From Firm-04 sp045642925 (GTDB lineage: Bacteria; Bacillota; Clostridia; Oscillospirales; Ruminococcaceae): 28,489 bases of DNA. The stretch's first letter is position 1. Every line of letters starts with the position of its first letter. The stretch covers positions 1 to 28,489 of the forward strand of contig JAZUJW010000078.1 of the NCBI GenBank assembly GCA_045642925.1. The letters run 5' to 3'. Below are positions 17,009 through 24,941 of this stretch, one piece after another. Below the pieces are notes generated by a model. It made no database searches, had not been told where the DNA came from, and was given only the letters and a program-made list of their open reading frames with translations. The position numbers were made by a program, and so were the translations under genes.

Positions 17009-17043
17009 AGATATAAACAAGAAAATGTGGAGAAAACTTCTGC

Positions 17044-17952
17044 TTACAGCAGTTTTGCGATCGTGAGAATCATGAGTGAGGTATCTTCCGCATTGATAAC
17101 ACCATTCTGGTCGATATCGCCATTTTCAATCATCATTTGCACGTCCTCCGTGCTCAGTGTCGAATTTTCGCAGCAGAAATTGGCATGGATGATCACATCG
17201 GCAATCGTGGTTTCGCCATCCTGATTGATGTCGCCGTTCAGATATTTCGGTGCAGTGGTGAGCGCGACTTCGTCTGTGGTGCGTTCTGTCTGAACAGCAT
17301 CGCCTGTGACAGTGACCGTGGTCGTTTCCGTCAGTACACCACTCTGCTGTTCGTCAGGCGGTGCAGTCACCTTCGGAAGGCTTTTATCGACTGTTACTTC
17401 AAAGGTGATCGAATCGAAGGTTTCCTGCTCACTGAGCGAGTAGGTTGTATTCACGGTCACAAAATACGTTCCGGCTTGTGAGGAATCGAAATTGGTTTCA
17501 ACCAGCACAATGGCACTCGTAACATCATAATGATAGATATTGAATCGGCGTTCTTCGACCAGAAGCAGCTTCAATTGACTGAGATCCAGCACTTCGCCAA
17601 TGGCATAGGTCGTTTTTGCATTGGAAGAAAGAAGCAGATAGGCATTATTCAGACAGTTCGTGCCGCGGTAGATCTGATGTCCGTTCCCATCATCCATAAA
17701 AACGGGCAAATCCGAATCGCTGACGCAAGACTGGGTAATTTCAGAAGATTCCGCCGTCAGATATGTTGCCGATGTTGTGTACGTTGTAAAATTGGTCATC
17801 AAAAATTCATCTGACGTCAATACGGTTGAAATTGTTGTCGTTGCTTCCTCAGTCGTTGCTTCCTCTGATGATTCATCTGCCGCCGCATTCATCGGGCAGG
17901 CGGCGACACCGATCACCGCTGCTGTAAGCCAAGCCATTCCAAAATGTTTCAT
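17044..17952 (-). CDS. Secreted dockerin protein with Ig-like domain
   Basis: This 302-residue protein has a signal peptide (1-25), a Ser/Thr/Glu-rich stretch (26-75) and a bacterial Ig-like domain of the Big_3 type (about 112-190: YAIGEVLDLSQLKLLL, then SSQAGTYFVTV). A Thr-rich linker (196-236) leads to a C-terminal type I dockerin (238-302), whose calcium loops DINQDGETTIAD and DIDQNGVINAED are both intact. It contains no catalytic domain, so it is probably a structural or binding component that docks onto a cohesin scaffold at the cell surface. AAGGAGG lies 8 nt before the ATG. It precedes the dockerin/LRR gene on the same strand, but a terminator lies between them. Confidence 0.88.
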   Translation of the reverse strand: MKHFGMAWLTAAVIGVAACPMNAAADESSEEATTEEATTTISTVLTSDEFLMTNFTTYTTSATYLTAESSEITQSCVSDSDLPVFMDDGNGHQIYRGTNCLNNAYLLLSSNAKTTYAIGEVLDLSQLKLLLVEERRFNIYHYDVTSAIVLVETNFDSSQAGTYFVTVNTTYSLSEQETFDSITFEVTVDKSLPKVTAPPDEQQSGVLTETTTVTVTGDAVQTERTTDEVALTTAPKYLNGDINQDGETTIADVIIHANFCCENSTLSTEDVQMMIENGDIDQNGVINAEDTSLMILTIAKLL

Positions 17953-18067
17953 ATGTAGTTCCTCCTTGAATAGAAAATATTAATCGTACGGCAGATGTAT
18001 TTGCCGCTTATCTATCATGACGCGAATTGACAGGGAAGCGTTACATCATTTAGAAAAAATTTTGTGA

Positions 18068-18097
18068 TTGACGAAATATGCCAAAATATGTTATAAT
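18068..18097 (+). promoter_or_regulatory. Sigma-A promoter of the YdcF-like gene
   Basis: -35 TTGACG (18068-18073) and -10 TATAAT (18092-18097) are 18 bp apart. The transcript would start near 18104 and leave a leader of about 93 nt before the ATG at 18197. Confidence 0.7.
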
Positions 18098-18196
18098 AAA
18101 TTTATTCCCGCACCATTTTTGTGTAGCCCCAAGCCGGTATCCCTGTTTTTGCACCCCACAGTGCGCGAAACAACCTATTCCAAACGGAGGACGTTC

Positions 18197-19342
18197 ATGT
18201 TTGACACGATCATTCATCTCTGCAATCTATTGTTTCAGCTATCCGCTTTTGCAGCATTGGCTGTACTGCTGAAGCGCAGTGTTTCCAAATCCCTTTATTC
18301 CTATCGCAATGCAGGACTTTTTGGCGGTCTGCTGTTTGCCGGTTTCATTTTACTGCTTAGTCTGCGCATCTACATTGTCGCCCTATACAAAGGTCGAATG
18401 CAGGGTGTCACAAAAGAAATGCTTTACCTGTTTGTTTCATCCGCAGAAAAATTCATTGTGGTATCTGCGCCGTTTCTGTTTCTGCTGTTTACGGCGGCAG
18501 CCATCAGCAATGTGCAGCTAATACGGCGGGAAGGCATCCGACCGCGCAATATGCTCGGCGTGATTCTCGGCACGACCATTTTCCTTGCCATCATCGGTGT
18601 CACTGTCGGCTGGAATTTCTTTGCACAGAATGTACTGAACACCATTTACCTGAATGGCTATCATTGGATTCAGATTGTCAACAGCAGTGTACAGTTATTC
18701 CTCGGCAGCCTGATTTGCTACATGGAGTGCATGATGCTTGGAACCATCGTTTTCATGTGGAAGGCATCGCACCACAAACCAAAGTATGACAAAGATTATG
18801 TCATTATTCTCGGCTGTGCCATTGCCAAAGACGGCACACCATATCCGCTGCTGCGCGGCAGAATCGACCGTGCAATCGCCTTCGCGGAAGAACAAAAGAA
18901 AAAAACAGGAAAATCCATCAAATTCATTCCGTCAGGCGGCAAAGGCGATGACGAATGCATTTCGGAAGCGGAATCCATGAAAAACTATCTGCTTTCCAAA
19001 GGCATCGCGGAAGACGACATCATCATAGAGAACCAATCGACCACAACACTCGAAAATATGCGGTTTTCCAAGGAAAAAGCCACGGAAGGCGCAAAAATCA
19101 TCTTCTCCACCAGCAATTACCACGTATTCCGCAGCGGAATCTATGCCAATCAGGCAGGACTTTCCGCGGAAGGCATCGGCAGCAAAACCAAAAGCTATTT
19201 CTGGCCAAATGCCTCCATTCGGGAATTCGTGGCACTGCTTGCTTCGAAAAAGCGTGTTCACGTCATCACAGCCGCGTTTCTGCTGTTGTTCTCCATTCTG
19301 ATCGGCAGCGCCAATTATGCACTGAATCTCCCGGAACGATAA
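18197..19342 (+). CDS. YdcF/SanA-like DUF218 membrane protein
   Basis: This 381-residue protein has about five N-terminal hydrophobic segments (residues 8-190), then a DUF218 domain (about 198-340) and one last hydrophobic helix (355-375). DUF218 landmarks are YVIILGCAI (201-209), LLRGRIDRAIAFAEE (218-232), FIPSGGKGDDECISEAE (243-259), NQSTTTLENMRFSKE (279-293) and STSNYHVFRS (304-313). The family (YdcF, SanA, ElyC) is tied to cell-envelope integrity, and the exact reaction is unsettled. I start at 18197 because GGAGG lies 6 nt upstream. The reading frame is open back to 18068, but that part overlaps the promoter. It is a single-gene unit, with its own promoter and terminator. Confidence 0.88.
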   Translation: MFDTIIHLCNLLFQLSAFAALAVLLKRSVSKSLYSYRNAGLFGGLLFAGFILLLSLRIYIVALYKGRMQGVTKEMLYLFVSSAEKFIVVSAPFLFLLFTAAAISNVQLIRREGIRPRNMLGVILGTTIFLAIIGVTVGWNFFAQNVLNTIYLNGYHWIQIVNSSVQLFLGSLICYMECMMLGTIVFMWKASHHKPKYDKDYVIILGCAIAKDGTPYPLLRGRIDRAIAFAEEQKKKTGKSIKFIPSGGKGDDECISEAESMKNYLLSKGIAEDDIIIENQSTTTLENMRFSKEKATEGAKIIFSTSNYHVFRSGIYANQAGLSAEGIGSKTKSYFWPNASIREFVALLASKKRVHVITAAFLLLFSILIGSANYALNLPER

Positions 19343-19348
19343 AAATAC

Positions 19349-19392
19349 AACACCGCTGCGCGTATTCATGTACGGACAGCGGTGTTCTTTCT
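19349..19392 (+). terminator. Intrinsic terminator of the YdcF-like gene
   Basis: AACACCGCTG (19349-19358) pairs perfectly with CAGCGGTGTT (19377-19386), followed by a T-rich tail CTTTCT. It begins 7 bp after the stop codon. Confidence 0.75.
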
Positions 19393-19413
19393 CTATCATG
19401 TATTTTAGGCACG

Positions 19414-19447
19414 AAAAAACCGTGAGCCAAAAGCCCACGGTTTTTTT
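19414..19447. terminator. Terminator of the SpoIID-like gene
   Basis: AAAAAACCGTG (19414-19424) pairs with CACGGTTTTTT (19436-19446). It has A and T runs on both sides, so it can act in both directions. On the minus strand it lies directly after the stop of the gene at 19449. Confidence 0.8.
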
Positions 19448-19448
19448 C

Positions 19449-20855
19449 TCATTCATTCACAGCAGAAGTTGCTGTCGTTTCCGTCATCATTTCAGACGAC
19501 GTTGTGTCGGATGAACCGACAGTTTCCGTTGAAACCACGGTAGCTTCGGTCGGTGTCGTCTGCGGTTCTGTTGCACTCGTTACGGTTGTCGTTATTTGCG
19601 CAACCGGAGGAGGTGTATTGCCGCTCTGATACACGAACTCGAATTTCGGTGATCTCAGACCAAGCACTGTACGAAGTTCATTTCCCTTCACAGTCACCTT
19701 ACCGCCAATCACAGCCGATGCGACATAGCCGCCGTCACCATAATTGAGCTGGATCCAGTCATACGGAGAACCGCTGAGGCGGACACCATAGACACGTTCA
19801 AGCTTGGATTTCAGTGTGTTGTAGGAAAAGACTGTCGAAACACAGTAGTTCGGATCGCAGGTCTCATCATGTGCCACAGGGACACTGACGAGATAAGGGA
19901 TATCTGCATAGAAAATATCTTTGCAGGAGGCGGTAGCACCGCCGCTGGACGCATAGAACATTGCGTTTGCGGGCTGACCATTATAATAAATCGCCTGACC
20001 GACAACGGAACGAACCGCATCCACGATTTTCTTGGAGGGGTTTGCTTTGCCTCTGAGGCCAGACCCTCCGTGGTTATACAAATAGAACGAATAAATTGCA
20101 ACTGCCTGAGCTTTCAGGGCTTCGGTAGCCATACTGGGTCCCATTTCAACATTAATGACTTGGGAGATGACCGAAACGATATCTCCGCTGCAATTGCCAA
20201 TGGTAATATATTTCGACGGACTGACACCCGTTTGGACAATTTCCGTACCGGGGTAATAGTGCGCCAAAATCTGATCATAAGTCCAGCCATCATATTGTGC
20301 GTAGAAGTTTGCGCCGTTCTGGCTCATTCCAACGCCATGGCCGAAACCGGATGAATAAAAAACAACGCTGTTTGCAGGTGCGCAGACTGTTGTTGCAGCA
20401 GTAATAGCAGGTTCTGCAAGGGTGGTCATGGTTGCAACTGTCGTTGTGTATGACGTAACAGCAGTAGTATTGACAGGCTGCGTAGAGTCTGAGGACTCTG
20501 CAATAGTTGTCGTAAGCGGGTCTTCCGACTCGAGAAACGCTGCGGTTTCGTAGCTGATGAGGGAAAGGCTCTCGTCATAGTCAGAGATATCAGCCTTCCA
20601 GTGATCAGGAACTTCATAGGTTTCAGCCTCATCGACATAAGCGGTGAGTTTTTCGCCGATCGCAAGCAGGGAGTTCGAGACAGCTTGTTCTTCTGTCAGG
20701 TTCGCATCTGTTTCCGTTGTGGCGGCAAAAACCGTCTTTGCAGCGCTCGAGTTCAGCATCGCAACTCTGTTGCCCTTCACATCACATGTACTGGTGACGA
20801 GGAGTGCAGAAGAAATCAGAGCCACAATGCGGTTTCGTCGCATTCGAGCTTGCAT
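19449..20855 (-). CDS. Secreted SpoIID/LytB-type protein with permuted domain order
   Basis: The protein has about 468 residues. It has a basic, hydrophobic export signal at the N-terminus, a Thr-rich region (about 115-155), a SpoIID/LytB-type domain (about 165-410) and a long Thr/Ser tail (about 415-468). SpoIID of Bacillus cuts glycan strands of peptidoglycan as a lytic transglycosylase. Motifs seen: GFGHGVGMSQNGA (about 170-182) and ILAHYYPGTE first, then NVEMGPS with the likely catalytic Glu, EALKAQAVA, FYASSGG, DIPYL and RTVLGLRS. In the canonical family GHGVGMSQ comes last, so the order here is circularly permuted. Start chosen at 20855, where GGAGAG lies just upstream. A GTG nine codons earlier is open but has a poorer site. 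It probably remodels the wall, and a sporulation role is not shown by context. Confidence 0.82.
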   Translation of the reverse strand: MQARMRRNRIVALISSALLVTSTCDVKGNRVAMLNSSAAKTVFAATTETDANLTEEQAVSNSLLAIGEKLTAYVDEAETYEVPDHWKADISDYDESLSLISYETAAFLESEDPLTTTIAESSDSTQPVNTTAVTSYTTTVATMTTLAEPAITAATTVCAPANSVVFYSSGFGHGVGMSQNGANFYAQYDGWTYDQILAHYYPGTEIVQTGVSPSKYITIGNCSGDIVSVISQVINVEMGPSMATEALKAQAVAIYSFYLYNHGGSGLRGKANPSKKIVDAVRSVVGQAIYYNGQPANAMFYASSGGATASCKDIFYADIPYLVSVPVAHDETCDPNYCVSTVFSYNTLKSKLERVYGVRLSGSPYDWIQLNYGDGGYVASAVIGGKVTVKGNELRTVLGLRSPKFEFVYQSGNTPPPVAQITTTVTSATEPQTTPTEATVVSTETVGSSDTTSSEMMTETTATSAVNE

Positions 20856-21180
20856 AGTTTCTCTCCATATATTCAATCTCACCGGCTGAGACCGGCTTTA
20901 TTTCCCCAAGATTGGATGTGGGGATTTTGTCAAATCGTTTGTGTCATCCTTATAGCCGACAGAAAATCCATATTCTATCGGGTTTTGTTCTGCATTACAT
21001 CTCTAATATCTGGTGATGCCGCTGAACTTATGCTGAGATGGATTGCAGAATGCGCGGCTGTCCGCCTCAACGCATAGAAAGCACAAGTGCGGCTTCTGAC
21101 TTACCGTGCGCCGATACAACAGAGAAAAACCAGTGCTGTTTTTTCCGTAGCCGTACTGCACGGAGTCAGGGTGGACGAAA
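20856..21180. other. Intergenic region between SpoIID-like and sortase genes
   Basis: These 325 bp hold no convincing gene. Short reading frames on both strands lack ribosome sites. An A/T-rich hairpin lies at 21124-21144 and a TCCCC...GGGGA inverted repeat near 20902-20924. A minus-strand TTGACA occurs near 20928-20933, but I find no matching -10, so the promoter of the SpoIID-like gene is not identified. Confidence 0.5.
21124..21144 (-). terminator. Weak A/T-rich hairpin after the sortase gene
   Basis: GAAAAACCAG (21124-21133) pairs imperfectly with CTGTTTTTT (21136-21144), giving a small stem with T runs on either strand. It lies about 37 bp after the sortase stop. The stem has few GC pairs, so termination would be weak. 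Confidence 0.4.
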
Positions 21181-22644
21181 TCAATTGTTCGGATACGGAT
21201 ATGGAACGAATTTGCTTTCGTCAAAGTTGAAATCCATAGAATCGTAATAGGAAGTAGGCCAGAGAATGTTGTCGTTCAGGCAGGCATTCTGGGTTCCTTC
21301 CAGCGGGTCTTCACCCGGACGGAGCTCTCTTGCCATGACGATGAGTTTTCCGTTATTGATAGAACCGCCGCAGGTATAAAGCGTCAGAAGGCTATCACCG
21401 AATTCAACATCAACGTCGTTCTTGACAATCGTGCGCCGTTTTGCGCTGTTGACAAACTCGTAAAAGGTGTCCTCGTCCTCGAAATCGAAAGTATTCCAGC
21501 AATCAAACGCATATTTTGAAGTAGTGTCGGCTCCATCTACGACAAACACCGCAAAAATCTTATAGCGGTATGTTTTGTAGAGGGAATGCAAGATTACAAT
21601 AGGATGTTTGCTGTAATATGATTCCTGGTTGGGGTCGCTGAAAATATTGCGCTGATAATTCCGAAGGGAACCAAACATGGTTTCGTTGTTCATGTTGTGG
21701 CCGTAGATGAGGAGATTATCGGAGTTCTTGCATGAGAGTCTATGTGCGACAACCTCATCAAAATGGCAGCGATAATCCATAAAAATGCAGCCAGGTTTAC
21801 TGTCAGTCTGGTCAAATGCGCGGTAGAGGTAGTAGTCATTGGTATTCACGTTCGGATCCATTGACTTTTTCTGTACAACAGGATAGTTGACAGGTGTTCC
21901 CTCAATCTGGATCCAGCCGACCAGATCGGGGTTGAGCTTGAGCAAAGTATTTGCGATGTCGTTATAGTCGTAATACTCGTACTCCTGCCCAATCAAAGGG
22001 TCATCATCTTCAGGGAGTTTATCGACAAAATACTGCGTTACTTCTTCTGCAATTGCATCATATTTCTTCTTGCTAAGATAATTACCGATATAGTAGTTCA
22101 GAATTGCATACAGGCATCCTGCGATGATGATAATGGAAATCAAAAATACAATTTTCCGAATGATTTCCGCGGTGTTGTCATCCCGTTTCGGGAAAAGATC
22201 CAGAAACGCTTTGACATAGGGGTTGCGCTTTTTCCGTTTTGATTTCTTCTTGTTCTTCTTTTTACCGCTTGATTTCTGTGATGTACTCGCAGATTTCTTC
22301 GGCTTTTTGGAAGCTTCCGAAGAGCCATCATGTTTAGGCGTTGAATGCTCTCCGCCATCCATGGTGTCATCCTGACCGAGCCTGCCATCGCTGCTTTCAT
22401 CTGTCATGCCTTGCAGATCTTCCCGCAGAGATTGACCGTCCATCGGTTCCTTGCTCGCGTGTACCGCAGAGTTTGTTGCCGACTTCTTGTTTCTCGCACG
22501 TTCAAACCGCGCCGCGAAGTCAGAATTACTTGCATCGAATGTCATTTTCGATGAGGGTGGTGCTGCTTTTCCACTGTGAACGTCGTGATTCACGTCTTCG
22601 AAGCAGTTGGGTTCATACTGGGGATCTTGCAAATGGTTCTGCAT
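21181..22644 (-). CDS. Class B sortase with long cytoplasmic extension
   Basis: This 487-residue protein is a membrane transpeptidase that attaches surface proteins to peptidoglycan or pilins. The catalytic residues are visible: His316 in LLIYGHN, Cys425 in TLYTC and Arg439 in VMAREL. The class B fold is suggested by DLVGWIQIEGTPVNYPVVQ (240-258) and the long insert before the Cys. One membrane helix lies at about 164-186. Before it, about 160 residues of low-complexity sequence (acidic and Ser-rich, then a Lys/Arg cluster at 127-140) should sit in the cytoplasm. Typical SrtB proteins are about 250 residues and lack this tail. GGAGG lies 11 nt before the start. No protein in this window has an obvious sorting motif, so its substrates are elsewhere. 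The CinA gene lies 88 bp upstream on the same strand. Confidence 0.92.
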   Translation of the reverse strand: MQNHLQDPQYEPNCFEDVNHDVHSGKAAPPSSKMTFDASNSDFAARFERARNKKSATNSAVHASKEPMDGQSLREDLQGMTDESSDGRLGQDDTMDGGEHSTPKHDGSSEASKKPKKSASTSQKSSGKKKNKKKSKRKKRNPYVKAFLDLFPKRDDNTAEIIRKIVFLISIIIIAGCLYAILNYYIGNYLSKKKYDAIAEEVTQYFVDKLPEDDDPLIGQEYEYYDYNDIANTLLKLNPDLVGWIQIEGTPVNYPVVQKKSMDPNVNTNDYYLYRAFDQTDSKPGCIFMDYRCHFDEVVAHRLSCKNSDNLLIYGHNMNNETMFGSLRNYQRNIFSDPNQESYYSKHPIVILHSLYKTYRYKIFAVFVVDGADTTSKYAFDCWNTFDFEDEDTFYEFVNSAKRRTIVKNDVDVEFGDSLLTLYTCGGSINNGKLIVMARELRPGEDPLEGTQNACLNDNILWPTSYYDSMDFNFDESKFVPYPYPNN

Positions 22645-22732
22645 ATTTTAGAACGCCTCCATCTTTTGCTTTCCGTTCGCGCCGCCGATAACTGCGGGGA
22701 CACGACGTACTGCACAGAAACCTGCCGCCGTC

Positions 22733-23296
22733 TCAGTCGTTTTGAGCACTGGTAAGCAGAATTTGTTTCGCAATTTGAAACACACAAACCGCGGTCATAT
22801 GTCGGATGCCGTTTCTGTCAAGTTCCGGAAGTTCCCAGAGACGTAGACGTGTTGCGGCGACCTGATTCCGAAACGCAAATCCGGCAAACACAGTCCCTAC
22901 CGGGGTATCCGGCGTACCGCCGCCCGGACCTGCCAGACCGGTAACACAAAGACATAAGTCTGCGCGTGACAATGAGGATAGTCCCTCCGCCATCGCAAAG
23001 GCTGTCTGTCTGCTGACTGCACCATAATCTTTCAGGATTCGTTCGGGGACACCAAGCTGTTGATGCTTCATACGGTCGGAATAGGTACATACTCCAAGGG
23101 CAAAGACCTGAGATGCGCCTGCTACAGATGTAATACGTTCGGAAAGGAGTCCACCCGTCAGGCTCTCGCCTGTAGATATGGTAAGCCCCTTTTCCATGAG
23201 TAATTGTACAACATCTGATACGGTTTTGTCAAGGTTTCCACCTAAAACTTCGGAATTTTGCCCATACTCAGGCAAAATGATTTGCGAAATATTCAT
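22733..23296 (-). CDS. CinA C-terminal-type nicotinamide-nucleotide amidase (PncC-like)
   Basis: This 187-residue protein corresponds to the C-terminal amidase domain of CinA, without the molybdopterin-binding N-terminal half. Such stand-alone proteins (PncC) hydrolyse NMN to nicotinate mononucleotide in NAD salvage. Motifs are STGESLTGGLLSERIT (41-56), GVCTYSDRMKHQQLGV (68-83), GAVSRQTAFAMAEG (92-105), VTGLAGPGGGTPDTPVGTVF (118-137). I start at 23296, where GGAGGAG lies just upstream. A TTG nine codons earlier has no ribosome site. The first 25 residues are an extra N-terminal segment. Its promoter appears to lie about 170 bp upstream, which leaves a long leader. Confidence 0.9.
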   Translation of the reverse strand: MNISQIILPEYGQNSEVLGGNLDKTVSDVVQLLMEKGLTISTGESLTGGLLSERITSVAGASQVFALGVCTYSDRMKHQQLGVPERILKDYGAVSRQTAFAMAEGLSSLSRADLCLCVTGLAGPGGGTPDTPVGTVFAGFAFRNQVAATRLRLWELPELDRNGIRHMTAVCVFQIAKQILLTSAQND

Positions 23297-23441
23297 AACT
23301 CCTCCAAAATGAAAGTCAGACAAATGAATTGTTTTTGAATTATGTAGAATTTATAGCGTTTTATTTATGTGAAATAATCAAAACTTATTGTGTATAACAA
23401 ATAGGAAATCGTCTTCTTATTCGGCAAATGTGAACAAATTA

Positions 23442-23494
23442 TGACTGTATCGAACAGTCAGTATTATTATAACACATCTCACGAAAAATGGCAA
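23442..23494 (-). promoter_or_regulatory. Promoter of the CinA-like gene with operator-like inverted repeat
   Basis: On the minus strand, -35 TTGCCA (23489-23494) and -10 TATAAT (23466-23471) are exactly 17 bp apart. Over the expected start of transcription lies a perfect inverted repeat, TGACTGT-N5-ACAGTCA (23442-23448 / 23454-23460), a good shape for a dimeric repressor site. The leader to the start codon at 23296 is about 160 nt and AT-rich. Confidence 0.6.
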
Positions 23495-23536
23495 GTCCCT
23501 GCTTGAAATCCTGCCATTCCAAAACGAAAATAACCT

Positions 23537-23565
23537 TTGCATTTTTCCGGGAACTGTGCTATAAT
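23537..23565 (+). promoter_or_regulatory. Extended -10 promoter of the desulfurase-ThiI genes
   Basis: -35 TTGCAT (23537-23542) and -10 TATAAT (23560-23565) are 17 bp apart, and TGC directly before the -10 makes it an extended -10. Transcription would start near 23572, just before the structured repeat, so that repeat would be part of the mRNA leader. Confidence 0.65.
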
Positions 23566-23576
23566 ATAGAAGTTCG

Positions 23577-23744
23577 TATAGGCAACACCGCACAGAGCTG
23601 GTGGTACAGCTACGCAGTCAGATTGTACAGAAATGATGCCGCCGGGCTGACGCTCAGCAAGGAATTTCTGTGCAAGATGGCGGAAAATATGCAAACAGAT
23701 GTGCCGCCAAGCCGTCAGGCGTGCTTTGTGCGGTGTTGCCTATA
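23577..23744. repeat. MITE-like structured element with 18-bp terminal inverted repeats
   Basis: TATAGGCAACACCGCACA (23577-23594) is the exact reverse complement of 23727-23744, and pairing continues inward for 4 more bp with one G-T. Inside are further stems: AGCTG/CAGCT (23596-23600/23607-23611), a 12-bp stem with one G-T (23623-23634/23664-23675) that encloses GCTGA/TCAGC (23646-23650/23654-23658), TGGCGG/CCGCCA (23678-23683/23704-23709) and a small GCC/GGC hairpin (23711-23720). The whole could fold as one long stem with several branches, in DNA or in RNA. It carries no transposase, as expected for a non-autonomous miniature element. Confidence 0.75.
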
Positions 23745-23763
23745 GTAAAGGAGGGAAAACATC

Positions 23764-24900
23764 ATGTCATCCTATCTTGACAACGCTGCAACGACGCAGC
23801 CCTGTGAAGCCTGTATTGCAGCCATGACGGAAGCGATGCGTGTACACTATGGCAACCCGTCCTCCCTGCATCGGATGGGACTGGATGCACAGCTTGCAAT
23901 GGATGCAGCACGCGCAAAAATCGCGGCGGCAATGGGAACGGATGCGGACAGCATTCTGTTTACCTCCGGCGCGACCGAAAGCAACAACATGGCAATTCTG
24001 GGAACAGCCGCACTCTATGGCAAACGCAAACGGCGTGTCATCACCACGACCGTAGAACACGCCTGCGTCAAAGGCGCGTTTGATGCGCTGGAAGCACAGG
24101 GCTTTGAGGTCGTTCGCATCGCACCGCAATCAGACGGCAGCTTTGATGCAGCAGCCTTTGCCGCAGCCGTGGACGAAAATACCTGTCTTGTCAGCATGAT
24201 GATGGTCAACAACGAAACAGGTCATATTCTGCCCGTCAAACAGGCATTTTCCATGATAAAAAAGAAGTTTCCGCAGGTCATCTGCCATACCGATGCGGTA
24301 CAGGGATTTCTGAAACTGCCGTTTCGCGTCAACGATTTGCAGGCAGATCTGCTGACTGTCAGCGGACACAAAGTCCATGCCTGCAAAGGCATCGGGGCAC
24401 TCTACCATAAAAAAGGCATCCGTTTACAGCCGCTTTCCCGCGGCGGAGAACAGGAACACGGCAATCGCCCCGGCACGGAAGCGGTTCCGCTGATTTGCGG
24501 ATTCGGCGCGGCTGTCGAAACACTGCGCGGCAATCTCGAAGCACGCCGTGCCCACTGCGGCAGTCTGCGTACGCTCTGCATCGAAAAGCTTTCCGCAATT
24601 GACGGCATCCGCATCCAATCTCCTGTGGACGGCTCACCGTTCATTCTGAGCATTTCTGCGGAAGGTCTGCGCTCCGAAACGCTCCTGCATTTTCTGGAGG
24701 AACGGGAAATTTATGTTTCCAGCGGTTCTGCTTGCTCCAAGGGAAAACAAAGCGGCGTTTTGCAGCAATTCGGCATCCCCGACAAGCTCGCAGATTCCAC
24801 CATCCGCATCAGCTTTTGTGCTGAAAACACAGAATCAGATGTGCTGGCACTCGCCGAACAGGTCGCCGTTGCGCAGCAAACCCTGATTCATAAACGCTGA
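23764..24900 (+). CDS. Cysteine desulfurase (NifS/IscS family)
   Basis: This 378-residue PLP enzyme removes sulfur from cysteine, giving alanine and an enzyme persulfide. The motifs are complete: YLDNAATTQP (4-13), TSGATESNN (67-75), EHACVKG with His99, HTDAVQ with Asp177, the PLP lysine in SGHKVHACKG (Lys203), GGEQEHGNRPGTE (227-239) and the sulfur-carrying Cys324 in SSGSACSKGK. Length and motif set fit the NifS-like branch. AAAGGAGGG lies 8 nt before the ATG. The ThiI gene follows after 41 bp, the arrangement known from Bacillus, where a dedicated desulfurase feeds ThiI, so the main product is probably sulfur for tRNA 4-thiouridine. The mRNA leader contains the structured repeat element. 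Confidence 0.95.
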   Translation: MSSYLDNAATTQPCEACIAAMTEAMRVHYGNPSSLHRMGLDAQLAMDAARAKIAAAMGTDADSILFTSGATESNNMAILGTAALYGKRKRRVITTTVEHACVKGAFDALEAQGFEVVRIAPQSDGSFDAAAFAAAVDENTCLVSMMMVNNETGHILPVKQAFSMIKKKFPQVICHTDAVQGFLKLPFRVNDLQADLLTVSGHKVHACKGIGALYHKKGIRLQPLSRGGEQEHGNRPGTEAVPLICGFGAAVETLRGNLEARRAHCGSLRTLCIEKLSAIDGIRIQSPVDGSPFILSISAEGLRSETLLHFLEEREIYVSSGSACSKGKQSGVLQQFGIPDKLADSTIRISFCAENTESDVLALAEQVAVAQQTLIHKR

Positions 24901-24941
24901 TACTATTATAATATAATACAGAACGAAAAGAGGTAAATCCC

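Larger units (their letters stand above)
23297..23763. other. Divergent control region between CinA-like and desulfurase genes
   Basis: These 467 bp contain the minus-strand CinA promoter and inverted repeat (23442-23494), the plus-strand desulfurase promoter (23537-23565) and the structured repeat element (23577-23744). The part at 23297-23440 is AT-rich leader with nothing else I recognise. An 85-codon frame at 23488-23745 runs across the promoter and the element, and I do not accept it as a gene. Confidence 0.6.

Noticed and set aside
23488..23745. 85-codon plus-strand frame across the structured repeat
   Set aside because: It begins before the promoter's expected start of transcription, ends inside the terminal inverted repeat and has no ribosome site. 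The repeat structure explains it better.
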